From assembly GCA_035499295.1 (NCBI GenBank), contig DATJZG010000082.1, positions 62,001-126,000 on the forward strand: 64,000 nucleotides of DNA. Reading direction: 5' to 3'. The first letter of the stretch is position 1. Each line of letters begins with the position of its first letter. The stretch is from DATJZG01 sp035499295. GTDB taxonomy: Bacteria > Myxococcota > Myxococcia > Myxococcales > Anaeromyxobacteraceae. The position numbers and the translations under genes are program-made. Below are positions 32,595 through 41,425 of the stretch, in pieces. The notes under the pieces were generated by a model. That model was given only the letters and a program-made list of their open reading frames with translations. It searched no databases and was not told the DNA's origin.

Positions 32595-32865
32595 TCCTCC
32601 TCGCGGCAGCGGATCACCTCGCTCGGACCCGGCCAGGCGCATCCTCGAGGTCGCGGAGAGCCAGCGCAGCCGCTCCACCGTTCCGGCGATCCGCCTCGCC
32701 CGCTCGGAGCTCGGAGAGCCCGAGTGCAGCGCGACTTGGACCCCCTTCCCGCCGCCTTGCGGAGGGGGCGAAGGACAGGGAATCCCGCCCCGGCGGGGTC
32801 GCCATGAGCGCGGGACGGCAGACGTTTCCTCACCCCCTGCGGACGACGCAGCGGGCAGGGAGCTG

Positions 32866-33348
32866 TCAGGGAGGGATGCCGACCTCGACGAGCCTCGGGT
32901 CGAGGAGCTTCACCAGGTCGGCGGGGGCGATCCCGAGGAGGAAGCCGCGCGACCCTCCGTTGACGAGGATCCGGGGAAGGTCGAGGACCGTGCGCTCTAG
33001 GTAGACGGGCATCCTCCGGCGGGTGCCGAACGGGCTCGTGCCGCCCACCTGGTAGCCGCTGTGCCGGTTCGCCACCTCGGGCTTGCACATCTCCACCGCG
33101 CGCACGCCCAGCTGGCGGGCGAGCGACTTCGTCGAGACTTCGCGGTCGCCGTGCATGAGCACCAGGAAGGGGGACCCCTTGTCGTCGGCCATGACGAGCG
33201 TCTTCACCACTGCGTGCTCGTCCACCCCGAGCTCCCGCGCGGAGACGGCCGTGCCGCCGCGGTCCTCGTAGCGGTAGAGGTGCTCGGTGTAGGCGACGCC
33301 GCTCTCCCGGAGGAGGCGCGTCGCCGGGGTCGAGGGTGCCTTTCCCAA
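32866..33348 (-). CDS. ybaK: YbaK/EbsC-family aminoacyl-tRNA deacylase (Cys-tRNA(Pro) type)
   Basis: A 160-residue trans-editing enzyme that clears mischarged Cys-tRNA(Pro). The N-terminus (APSTPATRLLRESGVAY) closely follows YbaK, the central lysine sits in VVKTLVM, and VGGTSPFGTRR plus VNGGSRGFLLGI form the conserved core. Length from TTG at 33348 equals that of E. coli YbaK (159). GTG at 33369 is an alternative start. Longer upstream starts run into the permease gene and give low-complexity sequence. It is transcribed away from the permease gene. Confidence 0.88.
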   Translation of the reverse strand: MGKAPSTPATRLLRESGVAYTEHLYRYEDRGGTAVSARELGVDEHAVVKTLVMADDKGSPFLVLMHGDREVSTKSLARQLGVRAVEMCKPEVANRHSGYQVGGTSPFGTRRRMPVYLERTVLDLPRILVNGGSRGFLLGIAPADLVKLLDPRLVEVGIPP

Positions 33349-33475
33349 GGGGACGAAAGGATAGCGCACCCCGGCCCGGGCTGGCCTCGTTCGCGCACGC
33401 GGCGGGCGACGGCCCGCGTCCCTTCGTCTAGCATGCCCTTCGAAGCGGGCGTCCTCGGGAGGGGAGGTGGCGGCC

Positions 33476-35038
33476 TTGCGCTGGTTCGTGCGCGGCGACG
33501 TGGACGGGTTCTTCGGCCTCGCCCTCGACAACCTGGTCCAGCTCCTCGTCATCGACGCCCTCTGCCGGCAGGTGCTCGGATTTCCCGACCCGCTCCTGCG
33601 CGGGGTCGTCCTCCCCGGAGCCGCCACCTCGGTGCTGGCGGGAAACCTTTTCTACGCCTGGCAGGCGAGGCGGCTCGCCCGCCGGACGGGGCGCTCCGGG
33701 GTCACCGCCCTGCCCTTCGGCATCAACACCGTTTCCCTCTTCGCCTTCGTCTTCCTGGTGATGCTGCCCGCCAAGCTGGCGGCACAGGCCGCGGGCGCCC
33801 CCGATCCGGTCCGGGTGGCGTGGCAGGCCGGGCTGGTCGCCTGCCTGGGCTCTGGGCTCATCGAGTTCCTCGGCGCCTTCGTGGCCGAGCGGGTCCGGCG
33901 CGCCACGCCCCGGGCCGCGCTGCTCTCCACCCTGGCCGGGATCGCGCTCGGGTTCATCTCGCTCGGCTTCCTGTTCCGCGCCTTCGCGCGCCCGGTGGTC
34001 GGCTTCTCCACCCTGGGAGTGGTGCTCCTCTGTTACTTCGGGCGGGTGCGATTCCGCGGTCGCCTCCCCGGTGGCCTGGTGGCGGTAGGGCTCGGGACCC
34101 TGCTCGCCTGGGTGACCGGCATCGCCCCGGTGGGCGAGCGCCCGGCCTCGGGCGCCTGGTCCCTGCCGGCTCCCGCGCTCGGCGCCCTCTGGGAGGCACT
34201 CCGAGGCGGCACCCTGAAGGCCTACCTCCCGGTGATCCTGCCCATGGGGCTCTTCAACGTGGTCGGGTCGCTGCAGAACGTCGAGTCGGCGGAGGCGGCA
34301 GGAGACGCCTACCCGGCCTTGCCGTCACTCGCCGCCAATGGGTTCGGCACTCTCGTCGCCGCGGCGCTCGGGTCCTGCTTCCCCACCACCATCTACATCG
34401 GCCACCCGGGCTGGAAGGCCCTCGGTGCGCGCTCCGGATACTCGATCCTGAACGGGGCCTTCGTCGCCGGGGTGGCGCTCACCGGGACGCTCGGGTTCAT
34501 CACCTGGGCGGTGCCCGTCGACGCCGGCCTGGCCATCGTCGTCTGGATCGGGGTCATCATCAGCGCCCAGGCGTTCCAGGCGACGCCCCGGGAGCACGCC
34601 CCCGCCGTGGTGATGGGACTGCTGCCCGCCATCGCCGCCTGGGGAGTGATGATGGCGAAGTCGGGCCTGCACGCCGCCGGGGTCGGGGTTCCCGGGGGGA
34701 CTCCGCTCTCGCCGGCGATCCTGGACGCGTTCCTGCGCTCGGACGTGTGGATGGCGGGGGGCCTCGCGCTCGACCAGGGGTTCATCTTCACCGCCATGAT
34801 CCTGTCGGCGGCGACCGTGGAGATCGTGGAGCGCCGCTTCGCCCGCGCCGCCGCCTGGTGCGCGCTCGGCGCGGTCCTCTCCGCCGCCGGCCTCGTGCAC
34901 TCCTGGGCGCTCTCGCCCGAGGACGTGGTGATGAGGCTCGCCCCGGCCTGGCCCTACGTCGCCGGGTGGGCATTCATGGCGGCGCTGCTCCTCGTCGCGC
35001 CACTCGTCACCGAGCCGGACGATCAGGTCCACCCGTGA
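33476..35038 (+). CDS. NCS2-type xanthine/uracil permease-like membrane protein
   Basis: About 520 residues with 12-14 hydrophobic segments. The pattern (ALPFGINTVSLFAF in an early segment, NVVGSLQNVESAEAAGD and SCFPTTIYIGHPGWKALG in the middle) resembles nucleobase-cation symporter 2/SulP-fold carriers. In these, the middle helices bind substrate; the substrate is not evident. TTG at 33476 has GGGGAGG exactly eight bases upstream and starts the conserved RWFVRGDVDGFFGL; GTG at 33467 is an alternative. It ends three bases from the convergent regulator gene at 35042. Confidence 0.8.
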   Translation: MRWFVRGDVDGFFGLALDNLVQLLVIDALCRQVLGFPDPLLRGVVLPGAATSVLAGNLFYAWQARRLARRTGRSGVTALPFGINTVSLFAFVFLVMLPAKLAAQAAGAPDPVRVAWQAGLVACLGSGLIEFLGAFVAERVRRATPRAALLSTLAGIALGFISLGFLFRAFARPVVGFSTLGVVLLCYFGRVRFRGRLPGGLVAVGLGTLLAWVTGIAPVGERPASGAWSLPAPALGALWEALRGGTLKAYLPVILPMGLFNVVGSLQNVESAEAAGDAYPALPSLAANGFGTLVAAALGSCFPTTIYIGHPGWKALGARSGYSILNGAFVAGVALTGTLGFITWAVPVDAGLAIVVWIGVIISAQAFQATPREHAPAVVMGLLPAIAAWGVMMAKSGLHAAGVGVPGGTPLSPAILDAFLRSDVWMAGGLALDQGFIFTAMILSAATVEIVERRFARAAAWCALGAVLSAAGLVHSWALSPEDVVMRLAPAWPYVAGWAFMAALLLVAPLVTEPDDQVHP

Positions 35039-35041
35039 CGA

Positions 35042-36484
35042 TCAGCGCTCTCCCACCGGGGCGAAGAACGAGACACCGCGCACGTTCTCCTGCACCTTGA
35101 GCGGGTGCTGGATGGGCGGGAAGGCGCGCTGCTCGCAGTCGGTGCGCTCGCAGAGCCGGCAGGTGAGCCCGACCGGGACCACCGCCTCGCGCGAGTCGAG
35201 GTCCACCCCGTCGGCGTAGACGAGCTTGCGGGCGTGGCTCACCTCGCAACCGATGGCGACGGCGAGGAGCGTGCGCGGGGCGTGGTAGCCGCCACCCTCC
35301 TTCTGGACGGTGCGGGCGACCCAGAAGTAGCTCGTGCCGTCCGGCATCTGCGAGAGCTGGGTGCGGAACATGCCGGGGGTGAGGAAGCACTGGAACAGAG
35401 TCCAGCGCGGGCAGGCGCCGCTGAAGCGGGCGAAGCGCAGGCCCGAGGCGGAGAAGCGCTTGGAGATGTTCCCGGCGAGGTCCACCCGGACGAAGTGGAA
35501 GGGCACGCCCTCGGCGCCGGGGCGCCGCAGCGCCGTGAGGCGGTGGCAGACCTGCTCGAAGCTCGTCCGGAAGCGGTGCCCGAGGAGGTCGATGTCGTAG
35601 CGCTCCTGGCGCGCCGCCTCCGCGAACGGGGCGTAGGGCATGAGCACCGCGGAGGCGAAGTAGTTGGCGAGCACCACCCGGGTGAGCGCCCGGGCGGAGT
35701 CGCTCGTGAGCTGGGGGTCGCTGGCGTAGCGGTCGAGCGCCGCCGCCTGCCTCTCGAGCCCGATCTGGTAGGCGAGCTGGAAGTTGCGCGAGCCGCGGCG
35801 CAGCACCTCGGAGAGGTGGAGGATGCGCTTCTCCGGGTCGAAGCGGCGCACCGCGTCCCCCATGTCGGCGGGGCGCTGCATCTGGACCTGGATGCCGTGA
35901 TCCCTCTCCAGCCGGTGCTCGAGACGCTGCTGCATGTCGTCGCCGCCGAGCTGAGCCTCCCGCCAGAGCGCCTCCGCCCCCTCCTCCATCTCCGGGAAGT
36001 GGTTCATGTGGCGCTGGACGAGGTCCGACACCTCCTCGGTCGGCAGCCGCGAGGCATCCACCCCGGTGAGGTCGCCGCGCCCCGACAGCTTCATGGCGAG
36101 GTTGTCGGCCGCCTCTCTCGATTCGCGGAAGGCGTGGTAGAGCTTGAGCACGCCGCGGGCCGCCGTCGGCGCATGGGCGGCGAGGTCGCGGACCTCGGCG
36201 GTGGTGACGTCGTCCTGCTCGAAGATGGGGTCGCCGAAGACCTCCATGAGGTCGGCGACGGTGCGGGCGTCGTGCTCGGCCGAGAGGGCCCGGAGGTCGA
36301 CGTCGAAGATCTCTGCGATCTTGATGAGCAGGGGCGCGGGCATCGCCCGGCGGTTGTGCTCGATGAGGTTCAGGTAGCTCGCCGAGATGGCGAGCCTCTC
36401 CGCCAGCTGGACCTGGCTCATGTTCCTCTGCCGGCGGAGCGCCCTCACCTTTGCGCCGAGGAGCGACGACTCGCGGGTTGCCAT
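35042..36484 (-). CDS. XRE-family regulator, ScfR/RamB-like with C-terminal cysteine cluster
   Basis: A 480-residue transcription factor. Residues about 9-65 are an XRE helix-turn-helix (MSQVQLAERLAISASYLNLIE). A middle region related to the ImmA/IrrE fold follows, but without the HExxH zinc motif. The C-terminal domain ends with three close cysteines (C442, C445, C450 in CRLCERTDC) that may bind metal. This layout is that of ScfR, RamB and relatives, which control acetate, propionate and glyoxylate genes in response to acyl-CoA. The AT-rich stretch upstream (36500-36530) holds a TTGAAA box and a TGCATTTAC repeat, so autoregulation is likely. Confidence 0.85.
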   Translation of the reverse strand: MATRESSLLGAKVRALRRQRNMSQVQLAERLAISASYLNLIEHNRRAMPAPLLIKIAEIFDVDLRALSAEHDARTVADLMEVFGDPIFEQDDVTTAEVRDLAAHAPTAARGVLKLYHAFRESREAADNLAMKLSGRGDLTGVDASRLPTEEVSDLVQRHMNHFPEMEEGAEALWREAQLGGDDMQQRLEHRLERDHGIQVQMQRPADMGDAVRRFDPEKRILHLSEVLRRGSRNFQLAYQIGLERQAAALDRYASDPQLTSDSARALTRVVLANYFASAVLMPYAPFAEAARQERYDIDLLGHRFRTSFEQVCHRLTALRRPGAEGVPFHFVRVDLAGNISKRFSASGLRFARFSGACPRWTLFQCFLTPGMFRTQLSQMPDGTSYFWVARTVQKEGGGYHAPRTLLAVAIGCEVSHARKLVYADGVDLDSREAVVPVGLTCRLCERTDCEQRAFPPIQHPLKVQENVRGVSFFAPVGER

Positions 36485-36501
36485 GAGGGAAGCGAGGCTA
36501 T

Positions 36502-36672
36502 TGCATTTACAGCGACATTTTCAAATTTTACCAGGAACTCCAGGCCACTCCGATCCCGGCCTTGCGGCATAACCATATGACATGACGGGGCGATATCCGA
36601 GAACGCCTCCGAGCTGCCCCGCAGGCCCAAGATCCGCTGCGTCCCTCGCCCCGGCGGCCCGCCTGCATTTAC
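36502..36672. repeat. Direct repeat TGCATTTAC, two copies, upstream of the XRE regulator gene
   Basis: TGCATTTAC occurs at 36502-36510 and 36664-36672, the first only 18 bases upstream of the regulator ATG. Nine bases of AT-rich sequence repeated within 170 bases is unusual in this GC-rich window. It may be an operator of the ScfR-like protein. The surrounding 234-base gap (36485-36718) holds no gene. Confidence 0.35.
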
Positions 36673-36718
36673 CTCCGAGGGACGAGGCGGCCCCGCCTGG
36701 CGAGCGGGCTTCCGTGGC

Positions 36719-37774
36719 TCACGCCCCGGAGCTCTCCAGGATGACCGCGCTCGAGAGCTCCGCCCGCGCCGAGAGTGCGTTCCGCATCGCCTTCGACACC
36801 GTGAAGGTCGCCGCGATCCCCTTCTCGGCGAAGTGCTTCTGGACCTCGCGGACGAGCTTCGAGGTCTGGTCGGCGTCCTCGGGCAAGCGCTGGAGGTCCA
36901 CCACCACCTCCCCGGTCTCGCGCACCCAGTCGGAGCTCGAGGCCCGCAGGCCCCGGCGCAGCTGGGCGAAGTAGGCCGGCTCGTCCTCGGTGGGCCCGCG
37001 GTGGCCGGCGACGCGCACGCCGGTCGGCTCGGGAAAGACGAGCGGGCGGAGGTAGCTCGCGTAGAGGAACTCGGCCACCGCCTCGTCCGCCTCGTCGGGC
37101 ACGGCGCCGTCGAGCTCGCCGTGGGGAGCCCGCCGTTCCGCCGGGGCGGCGCCGGGGCGGAGCTCCAGGATCGCCGCCTCGGGTAGCCGCGCCCGGACGA
37201 GGTCCGCGGCGGTCTCCACCTCCCCGTCGAGCACCCGGTGGTCGAGGAGCACGAGCCGGTAGCGAGCCCCCTCGGCGAGCTCGAGGCAGCGGGCGAGCGC
37301 CCCGTCGCCGTCCACGGCGACGTGCGACGGGAAGAGCTTGCGGATGCGCTCTCGCAGCCCCGCGTCGGGGTGCTGCACGAGCGCCATGGGCTGGACGATC
37401 CGGAGCCCGGAGAGGTCGAGCTCGAGCGACTTCGCCACCGCCTCGCGCACCTGCTCGGCGGTGAAGGGCTTCTGGACGTAGTCCCCCGCTCCCAGCTTCA
37501 CGGTGGAGGCGACGGTGGCCGTCGGAGCCCCCGAGGTGACGAGGACGACCTTCACCGGGATGCCCGAGTGCCGGATGATCCGGAGCATGCCCGGGCCGTC
37601 GAGCACCGGCATGTTCAGGTCGAGGAAGACGAGGTCGAAGCGGGACCGCCGCAGCTTCGCGAGCGCCACGGCGCCGTTCTCGGCCTGGTCGACCTCGAAG
37701 CCGTATGGCTCGAGGCTGGCCTCGAAGCTCTGCCGCACCGAGCGGCTGTCGTCGACCACCAGGATCCGGCGCAT
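36719..37774 (-). CDS. Multi-domain response regulator
   Basis: A 351-residue protein. Residues 1-120 are a complete receiver domain: acidic pocket D8/D9 (VVDDS), phospho-acceptor D52 (VFLDLNMP), T80 and K102 (QKPF). Residues about 125-205 look like a second, degenerate receiver (ALVQHPDAG, RLVLLDHRVLDG). The last 90 residues (EVVVDLQRLPEDAD, AFSV-like strands) resemble a STAS-like or other small signalling fold and have no DNA-binding motif. Output is probably protein-protein interaction. A TGGTATCAT extended -10 box (minus, 37787-37795) lies 12 bases before the ATG. It is divergent from the gene at 37817. Confidence 0.8.
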   Translation of the reverse strand: MRRILVVDDSRSVRQSFEASLEPYGFEVDQAENGAVALAKLRRSRFDLVFLDLNMPVLDGPGMLRIIRHSGIPVKVVLVTSGAPTATVASTVKLGAGDYVQKPFTAEQVREAVAKSLELDLSGLRIVQPMALVQHPDAGLRERIRKLFPSHVAVDGDGALARCLELAEGARYRLVLLDHRVLDGEVETAADLVRARLPEAAILELRPGAAPAERRAPHGELDGAVPDEADEAVAEFLYASYLRPLVFPEPTGVRVAGHRGPTEDEPAYFAQLRRGLRASSSDWVRETGEVVVDLQRLPEDADQTSKLVREVQKHFAEKGIAATFTVSKAMRNALSARAELSSAVILESSGA

Positions 37775-37816
37775 GGCCTTCGGGCGATGATACCAGGGGT
37801 CGCGGATCGCGCTAGC

Positions 37817-38257
37817 ATGCGCGCCGTGGCGGCCCGGATCCTGCTCTTCTCGCTCGACGAGTTGCGCCGCCGCTACGGACACCTCCTCCCGGCGGGTGCG
37901 GATCCCCGGACGGACACCACGCCCTTCCGGGCCTTCCGCGAGGCGCTCCTCCGCGAGGCCGCGCGCGCCGCCCGAGGGTCGGCCGAGCTCGAGCTGTGGT
38001 GGGAGGGCACCTTCAACGGCTACTGCCTCGCCATCTCCTGCCTGCCGGCCGAGGCGCTGCGGGAGCTTCGCCCGGACGCCGCCTGCACCCTGGAGGAGGA
38101 GCGGGTCGCCGCGCCGCGCCCGGGGGGGTATCCTCTCGGGCGCGTCGCCCCGGGCAGCGCCGAGGTGGCGCGGGATCCCGAGGGCGCCGCGTTCGAGGCT
38201 CCCTTCGGGGCCCCGGCGGGCCACTTCGGCGCTCCGGGAGTGAGGAGGGTCACATGA
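37817..38257 (+). CDS. Hypothetical protein, 146 residues, upstream of the quinone oxidoreductase
   Basis: I do not recognise this protein. It is soluble, arginine-rich in the first 60 residues, with a central ELWWEGTFNGYCLAISCLP segment and a Gly/Pro-rich tail. There are no signal peptide or membrane segments. Its TGA overlaps the ATG of the oxidoreductase gene (ATGA at 38254), which argues that it is real and co-expressed. ATG at 37817 is the first start after the divergent response regulator gene. Confidence 0.55.
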   Translation: MRAVAARILLFSLDELRRRYGHLLPAGADPRTDTTPFRAFREALLREAARAARGSAELELWWEGTFNGYCLAISCLPAEALRELRPDAACTLEEERVAAPRPGGYPLGRVAPGSAEVARDPEGAAFEAPFGAPAGHFGAPGVRRVT

Positions 38258-39240
38258 AGGCGGTGGTCTTCGGCGGCAAGGGCGGACCCGAGGTGGCGGA
38301 GATCCGGGAGGTCCCCGATCCGGTCCCGCAGCGCGGCGAGGTGCTGGTGAGGGTCCGGGCGGCGGCGCTGAACCGCGCCGACCTCCTGCAGCGGCGCGGC
38401 CTCTACCCGCCTCCCCCGGGCTACCGCGAGGACGTGCCGGGCCTCGAGTTCGCCGGGGAGGTGGCCCGGGTGGGGGAGGGCGTCACCGCCTGGAAGCCGG
38501 GCGACCGGGTGATGGCCATCGCCGCCGGGGAGGCCCAGGCCGAGTATGCGATCGCCGATCCCTTCCTGCTCGTGCGGATTCCCGACGGGCTCTCCTACGC
38601 CGAGGCGGCCACGCTCCCGGAGGCGGGCATCACCGCCCACGACGCCATGGTGACGCAGGGAGGAATGCGCGGCGGCTGGACGGTGCTCGTCCACGCGGTC
38701 GGATCGGGCGTGTCCACCGCGGCGCTCCAGATCGCGAAGGCGATGGGAGGGACGGTCATCGGGACCAGCCGGACGGCCGACAAGCTCGAGAAGGCCCGGG
38801 CGCTCGGGCTCGACCACGGCATCCTCGTCGCGCGGGAGGAGCCCAAGTTCGCGGACGAGGTGAGGCGCCTCACCGGTAGGAAGGGGGTCCCGGTGATCCT
38901 GGACTTCGTGGGGGCTCCTTACGCCGGCGAGAACCTGGCCTCGCTCGCCCCGCTCGGCCGCATCGTCGTCATCGGCACCATGGGCGGGCCGAAGGCGACC
39001 TTCGACCTGGGCGCCCTCATGCGCGCCCGCGGCGAGGTGAGGGGCACGGTGCTCAGGCCCCGACCGCTCTTCGAGAAGATCCAGGCCACCCAGGCGTTCG
39101 CGAGAGACGTCCTCCCGCTCGTGGCCCAGGGCAAGGTGAAGCCGGTCCTCGACCGGGCCGTCCCCGCCGCGCGCGTGCGCGAGGCCCACGAGCAGTTGGA
39201 GGCGAACGAGTCGTTCGGGAAGATCGTCCTCGAATTCTAG
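38254..39240 (+). CDS. NADPH:quinone oxidoreductase (zinc-independent MDR family)
   Basis: A 328-residue medium-chain reductase that uses NADPH to reduce quinones or related enones. ALNRADLLQRRGLYPPPPG and the GLEFAGEVARVG block mark the quinone oxidoreductase/TP53I3-like subgroup. The Rossmann site reads VLVHAVGSGVSTAALQIAKAMG. No structural or catalytic zinc cysteines are present, as expected. It overlaps the preceding hypothetical gene and is 10 bases from the OPT transporter gene, so a shared transcript is likely. Confidence 0.9.
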   Translation: MKAVVFGGKGGPEVAEIREVPDPVPQRGEVLVRVRAAALNRADLLQRRGLYPPPPGYREDVPGLEFAGEVARVGEGVTAWKPGDRVMAIAAGEAQAEYAIADPFLLVRIPDGLSYAEAATLPEAGITAHDAMVTQGGMRGGWTVLVHAVGSGVSTAALQIAKAMGGTVIGTSRTADKLEKARALGLDHGILVAREEPKFADEVRRLTGRKGVPVILDFVGAPYAGENLASLAPLGRIVVIGTMGGPKATFDLGALMRARGEVRGTVLRPRPLFEKIQATQAFARDVLPLVAQGKVKPVLDRAVPAARVREAHEQLEANESFGKIVLEF

Positions 39241-39250
39241 CGGGGCCGGC

Positions 39251-41035
39251 ATGGCGGAGGAGGAGGGAATCGGGTTACATGGCGCCCGCATGGCCAACCT
39301 GAACCCTCCCGGAGTCTCCTCGGCCGCCGCCCTCGCCTCCCCTCCGCGCGAGATCACCACGCGCGGGGTCGCGACCGCCGTGCTGGTGGCGCTCATCATG
39401 GGGGCTTCGTTCCCGTACGTGGTCCTGAAGATCGGGTACGGCCCCAACATCTCCGTGGTGAGCGCCTTCTTCGGCTACATCATCCTCGGCATCGTCGCCG
39501 CCGTCACCGGCGTCGCCTCCAACCGCTTCGAGACGAACATGGCCCAGACGGCGGGCACCGCCGCGGGCCAGACCGGGTTCATGGTCATCGTCCTCGCGGC
39601 CATCGACATGCTGAACGACCGGCCCGGGCTGGGCTTTGCGCTCCACCTCTCGGCCTGGCAGATCTTCCTCTGGCTCACCTTCGGGGGGCTGGTGGGGGCG
39701 TTTTTGGCGGTGCCGCTGAGGCGCCACTACATCGACGAGGAGAACCTCACCTTCGCCGACGGCACCGCGGCCGGCGAGACCCTCGTCGTCCTCTACCAGG
39801 GTCGAAGGGAGGCGGCCGAGCGGCTCAAGGCCCTCGCCGGCGGGATGGGGCTCTCCGGCCTCCTCGCCTTCTTGCGCGACGGCCCCTGGAAGCTCTTCCC
39901 CGAGGCCTGGGCCTGGGGCCGCCACGGCCACGACCTGCGCGTCGGCACCGAGCTCGGCGTGCTCTCGCTCGGGGCCGGGCTGCTGGTGGGGCTGCGCGTC
40001 ACGCTCTCCATGCTGCTCGGCATGATCCTCGCCTGGATCATCGCCCCCGAGTCGCTCCACGCCCGCGGCTGGGTGCACGCCGTCTCCTTCAACGAGGTGC
40101 TGAAGTGGGTGATGTGGCCCGCCACCGGCCTCATGGTGGCGGGCGGGATCACCGCGCTCTTCCTCAAGTGGCAGGTCATCGCCCGCACCTTCCGCAACCT
40201 CTCCTCCAAGGACGCCGAGACCAGCGAGTTCCCCATGCGCTGGGTGGTGGCCGGCGCCGTCGCCTCCTCGGCGGCGCTCGCGGTGGTGCAGAAGCTCTCG
40301 CTCGGCTTCCCGGTGTGGCTCTCGCTCGTGTCGCTCCTCCTCTCCTTCCCGCTCATGCTCGTCGGCATCCGGGTGCTGGGGGAGACCAACTGGGCCCCCA
40401 TCAGCGCGCTCGCGAACCTGATGCAGGCGGTCTTCGCGGCCCTGTCCCCGGGCCATCTGCCGGTGAACATGATCGGCTCCGGGATGAGCGGAACCGTGGC
40501 TGGGCAGGGCGAGCACCTCATGCAGTGCTACCGCGCCGGCAAGATCATCGGGTCCAACAACCGTCACCTGACCTTGCTGCAGCTCCTCGGGGTGCCGGTG
40601 GGAGCGGCGGCGGTGGCGGTGGTGTACCCGGCCCTGCGCGCCAAGTACGGCTTCGGGCAGGGCGGGCTCACCTCTCCCATCAGCGTGAAGTGGGCGGGCT
40701 TCGCCGAGCTCCTCTCCAAGGGCTTCGCCTTCCTGCCGCGCGGGTCCATGACGGCGCTCACGGTGGCGCTGGTGCTCGGGGTGGTCATCACCCTCCTCGA
40801 GCCCCGCTGGCACCGCTTCCTGCCCTCGCCCACCGCGGTGGGCCTCGGCATGCTCATCCCCGGCTACGCCGTCGTCCCCATGGTGGCGGGAGGGATCGCC
40901 CAGGCCGTCTGGGCGAGGTTCAGCCCCGACACCGAGGCCACCTACAACATGCCGCTCGCGAGCGGATTCATCTCCGGCGAGGCCCTGGTGGTGCTCGTCT
41001 TCTCGGTGCTCGCCATCTTCGGCATCCGCTTCTGA
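39251..41035 (+). CDS. OPT-family oligopeptide transporter
   Basis: A 594-residue integral membrane protein with roughly 14-16 hydrophobic segments. Family motifs include GASFPYVVLKIGYGPNISVVS, TAGTAAGQTGFMV, FADGTAAGETLVVL, NMIGSGMSGTVAGQGEHLMQ and PGYAVVPMVAGGIAQ. OPT proteins import oligopeptides or metal chelates in symport with protons. The run of peptidases 4-15 kb downstream makes peptides the more likely cargo (inference). ATG at 39251 is used; ATG at 39290 is an alternative just before the conserved part. Its TGA overlaps the next ATG. Confidence 0.9.
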   Translation: MAEEEGIGLHGARMANLNPPGVSSAAALASPPREITTRGVATAVLVALIMGASFPYVVLKIGYGPNISVVSAFFGYIILGIVAAVTGVASNRFETNMAQTAGTAAGQTGFMVIVLAAIDMLNDRPGLGFALHLSAWQIFLWLTFGGLVGAFLAVPLRRHYIDEENLTFADGTAAGETLVVLYQGRREAAERLKALAGGMGLSGLLAFLRDGPWKLFPEAWAWGRHGHDLRVGTELGVLSLGAGLLVGLRVTLSMLLGMILAWIIAPESLHARGWVHAVSFNEVLKWVMWPATGLMVAGGITALFLKWQVIARTFRNLSSKDAETSEFPMRWVVAGAVASSAALAVVQKLSLGFPVWLSLVSLLLSFPLMLVGIRVLGETNWAPISALANLMQAVFAALSPGHLPVNMIGSGMSGTVAGQGEHLMQCYRAGKIIGSNNRHLTLLQLLGVPVGAAAVAVVYPALRAKYGFGQGGLTSPISVKWAGFAELLSKGFAFLPRGSMTALTVALVLGVVITLLEPRWHRFLPSPTAVGLGMLIPGYAVVPMVAGGIAQAVWARFSPDTEATYNMPLASGFISGEALVVLVFSVLAIFGIRF

Positions 41036-41379
41036 TGGCGGCCGAGGGCGGTGACAAGCATCGCTGGGTGCAGGTCGCGCGGGAGCTGCAGCGCGCCCGC
41101 GGGGCGCGGCGCCTCGTGCCCTGGGCTGCCGGCTCGGCGCTCCTCGGCTGGGCCTTCGTCTCCTATGCGGCCCACAGCCCCCGGGCCGGGCTCCCGCTCC
41201 TCGCCGCCGGCCTCCTCCTCGCCCTCTTCATCGCCGGGATGGCCTACCCGCGCTGCCCCGCCTGCGGCCGGAGCCTGTGGCGCCGCGGCGAGCGTCCCGG
41301 CCCCCCCACCGCCCCGCGGCCGACGCGGGTGGAGAGCGAGCGCCGCTGTCCGCGCTGCGGCGAGGCCTTCGTCGCCTGA
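41035..41379 (+). CDS. Small membrane protein with C-terminal zinc ribbon
   Basis: A 114-residue protein of unknown function. A basic N-terminus is followed by two hydrophobic segments (about 32-48 and 52-68). Two CxxC pairs (CPACG and CPRCG) then suggest a zinc ribbon on the cytoplasmic face. Its ATG overlaps the OPT transporter stop (TGATG), so it is probably made with the transporter. A similar zinc-ribbon-plus-membrane layout in reverse order is found at 60000-60719. Confidence 0.7.
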   Translation: MAAEGGDKHRWVQVARELQRARGARRLVPWAAGSALLGWAFVSYAAHSPRAGLPLLAAGLLLALFIAGMAYPRCPACGRSLWRRGERPGPPTAPRPTRVESERRCPRCGEAFVA

Positions 41380-41408
41380 TCTCCCGGGCGGCACCCGCGC
41401 CGCGCCGG

Positions 41409-41417
41409 TGCTACATT
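41409..41417 (+). promoter_or_regulatory. Extended -10 box of queF (TGCTACATT)
   Basis: TG-C-TACATT ends eight bases before the ATG at 41426, and GGTGCTA is exactly 12 bases before it. There is no Shine-Dalgarno between them, which suggests a leaderless or nearly leaderless mRNA. Confidence 0.42.
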
Positions 41418-41425
41418 CCGCTGCC

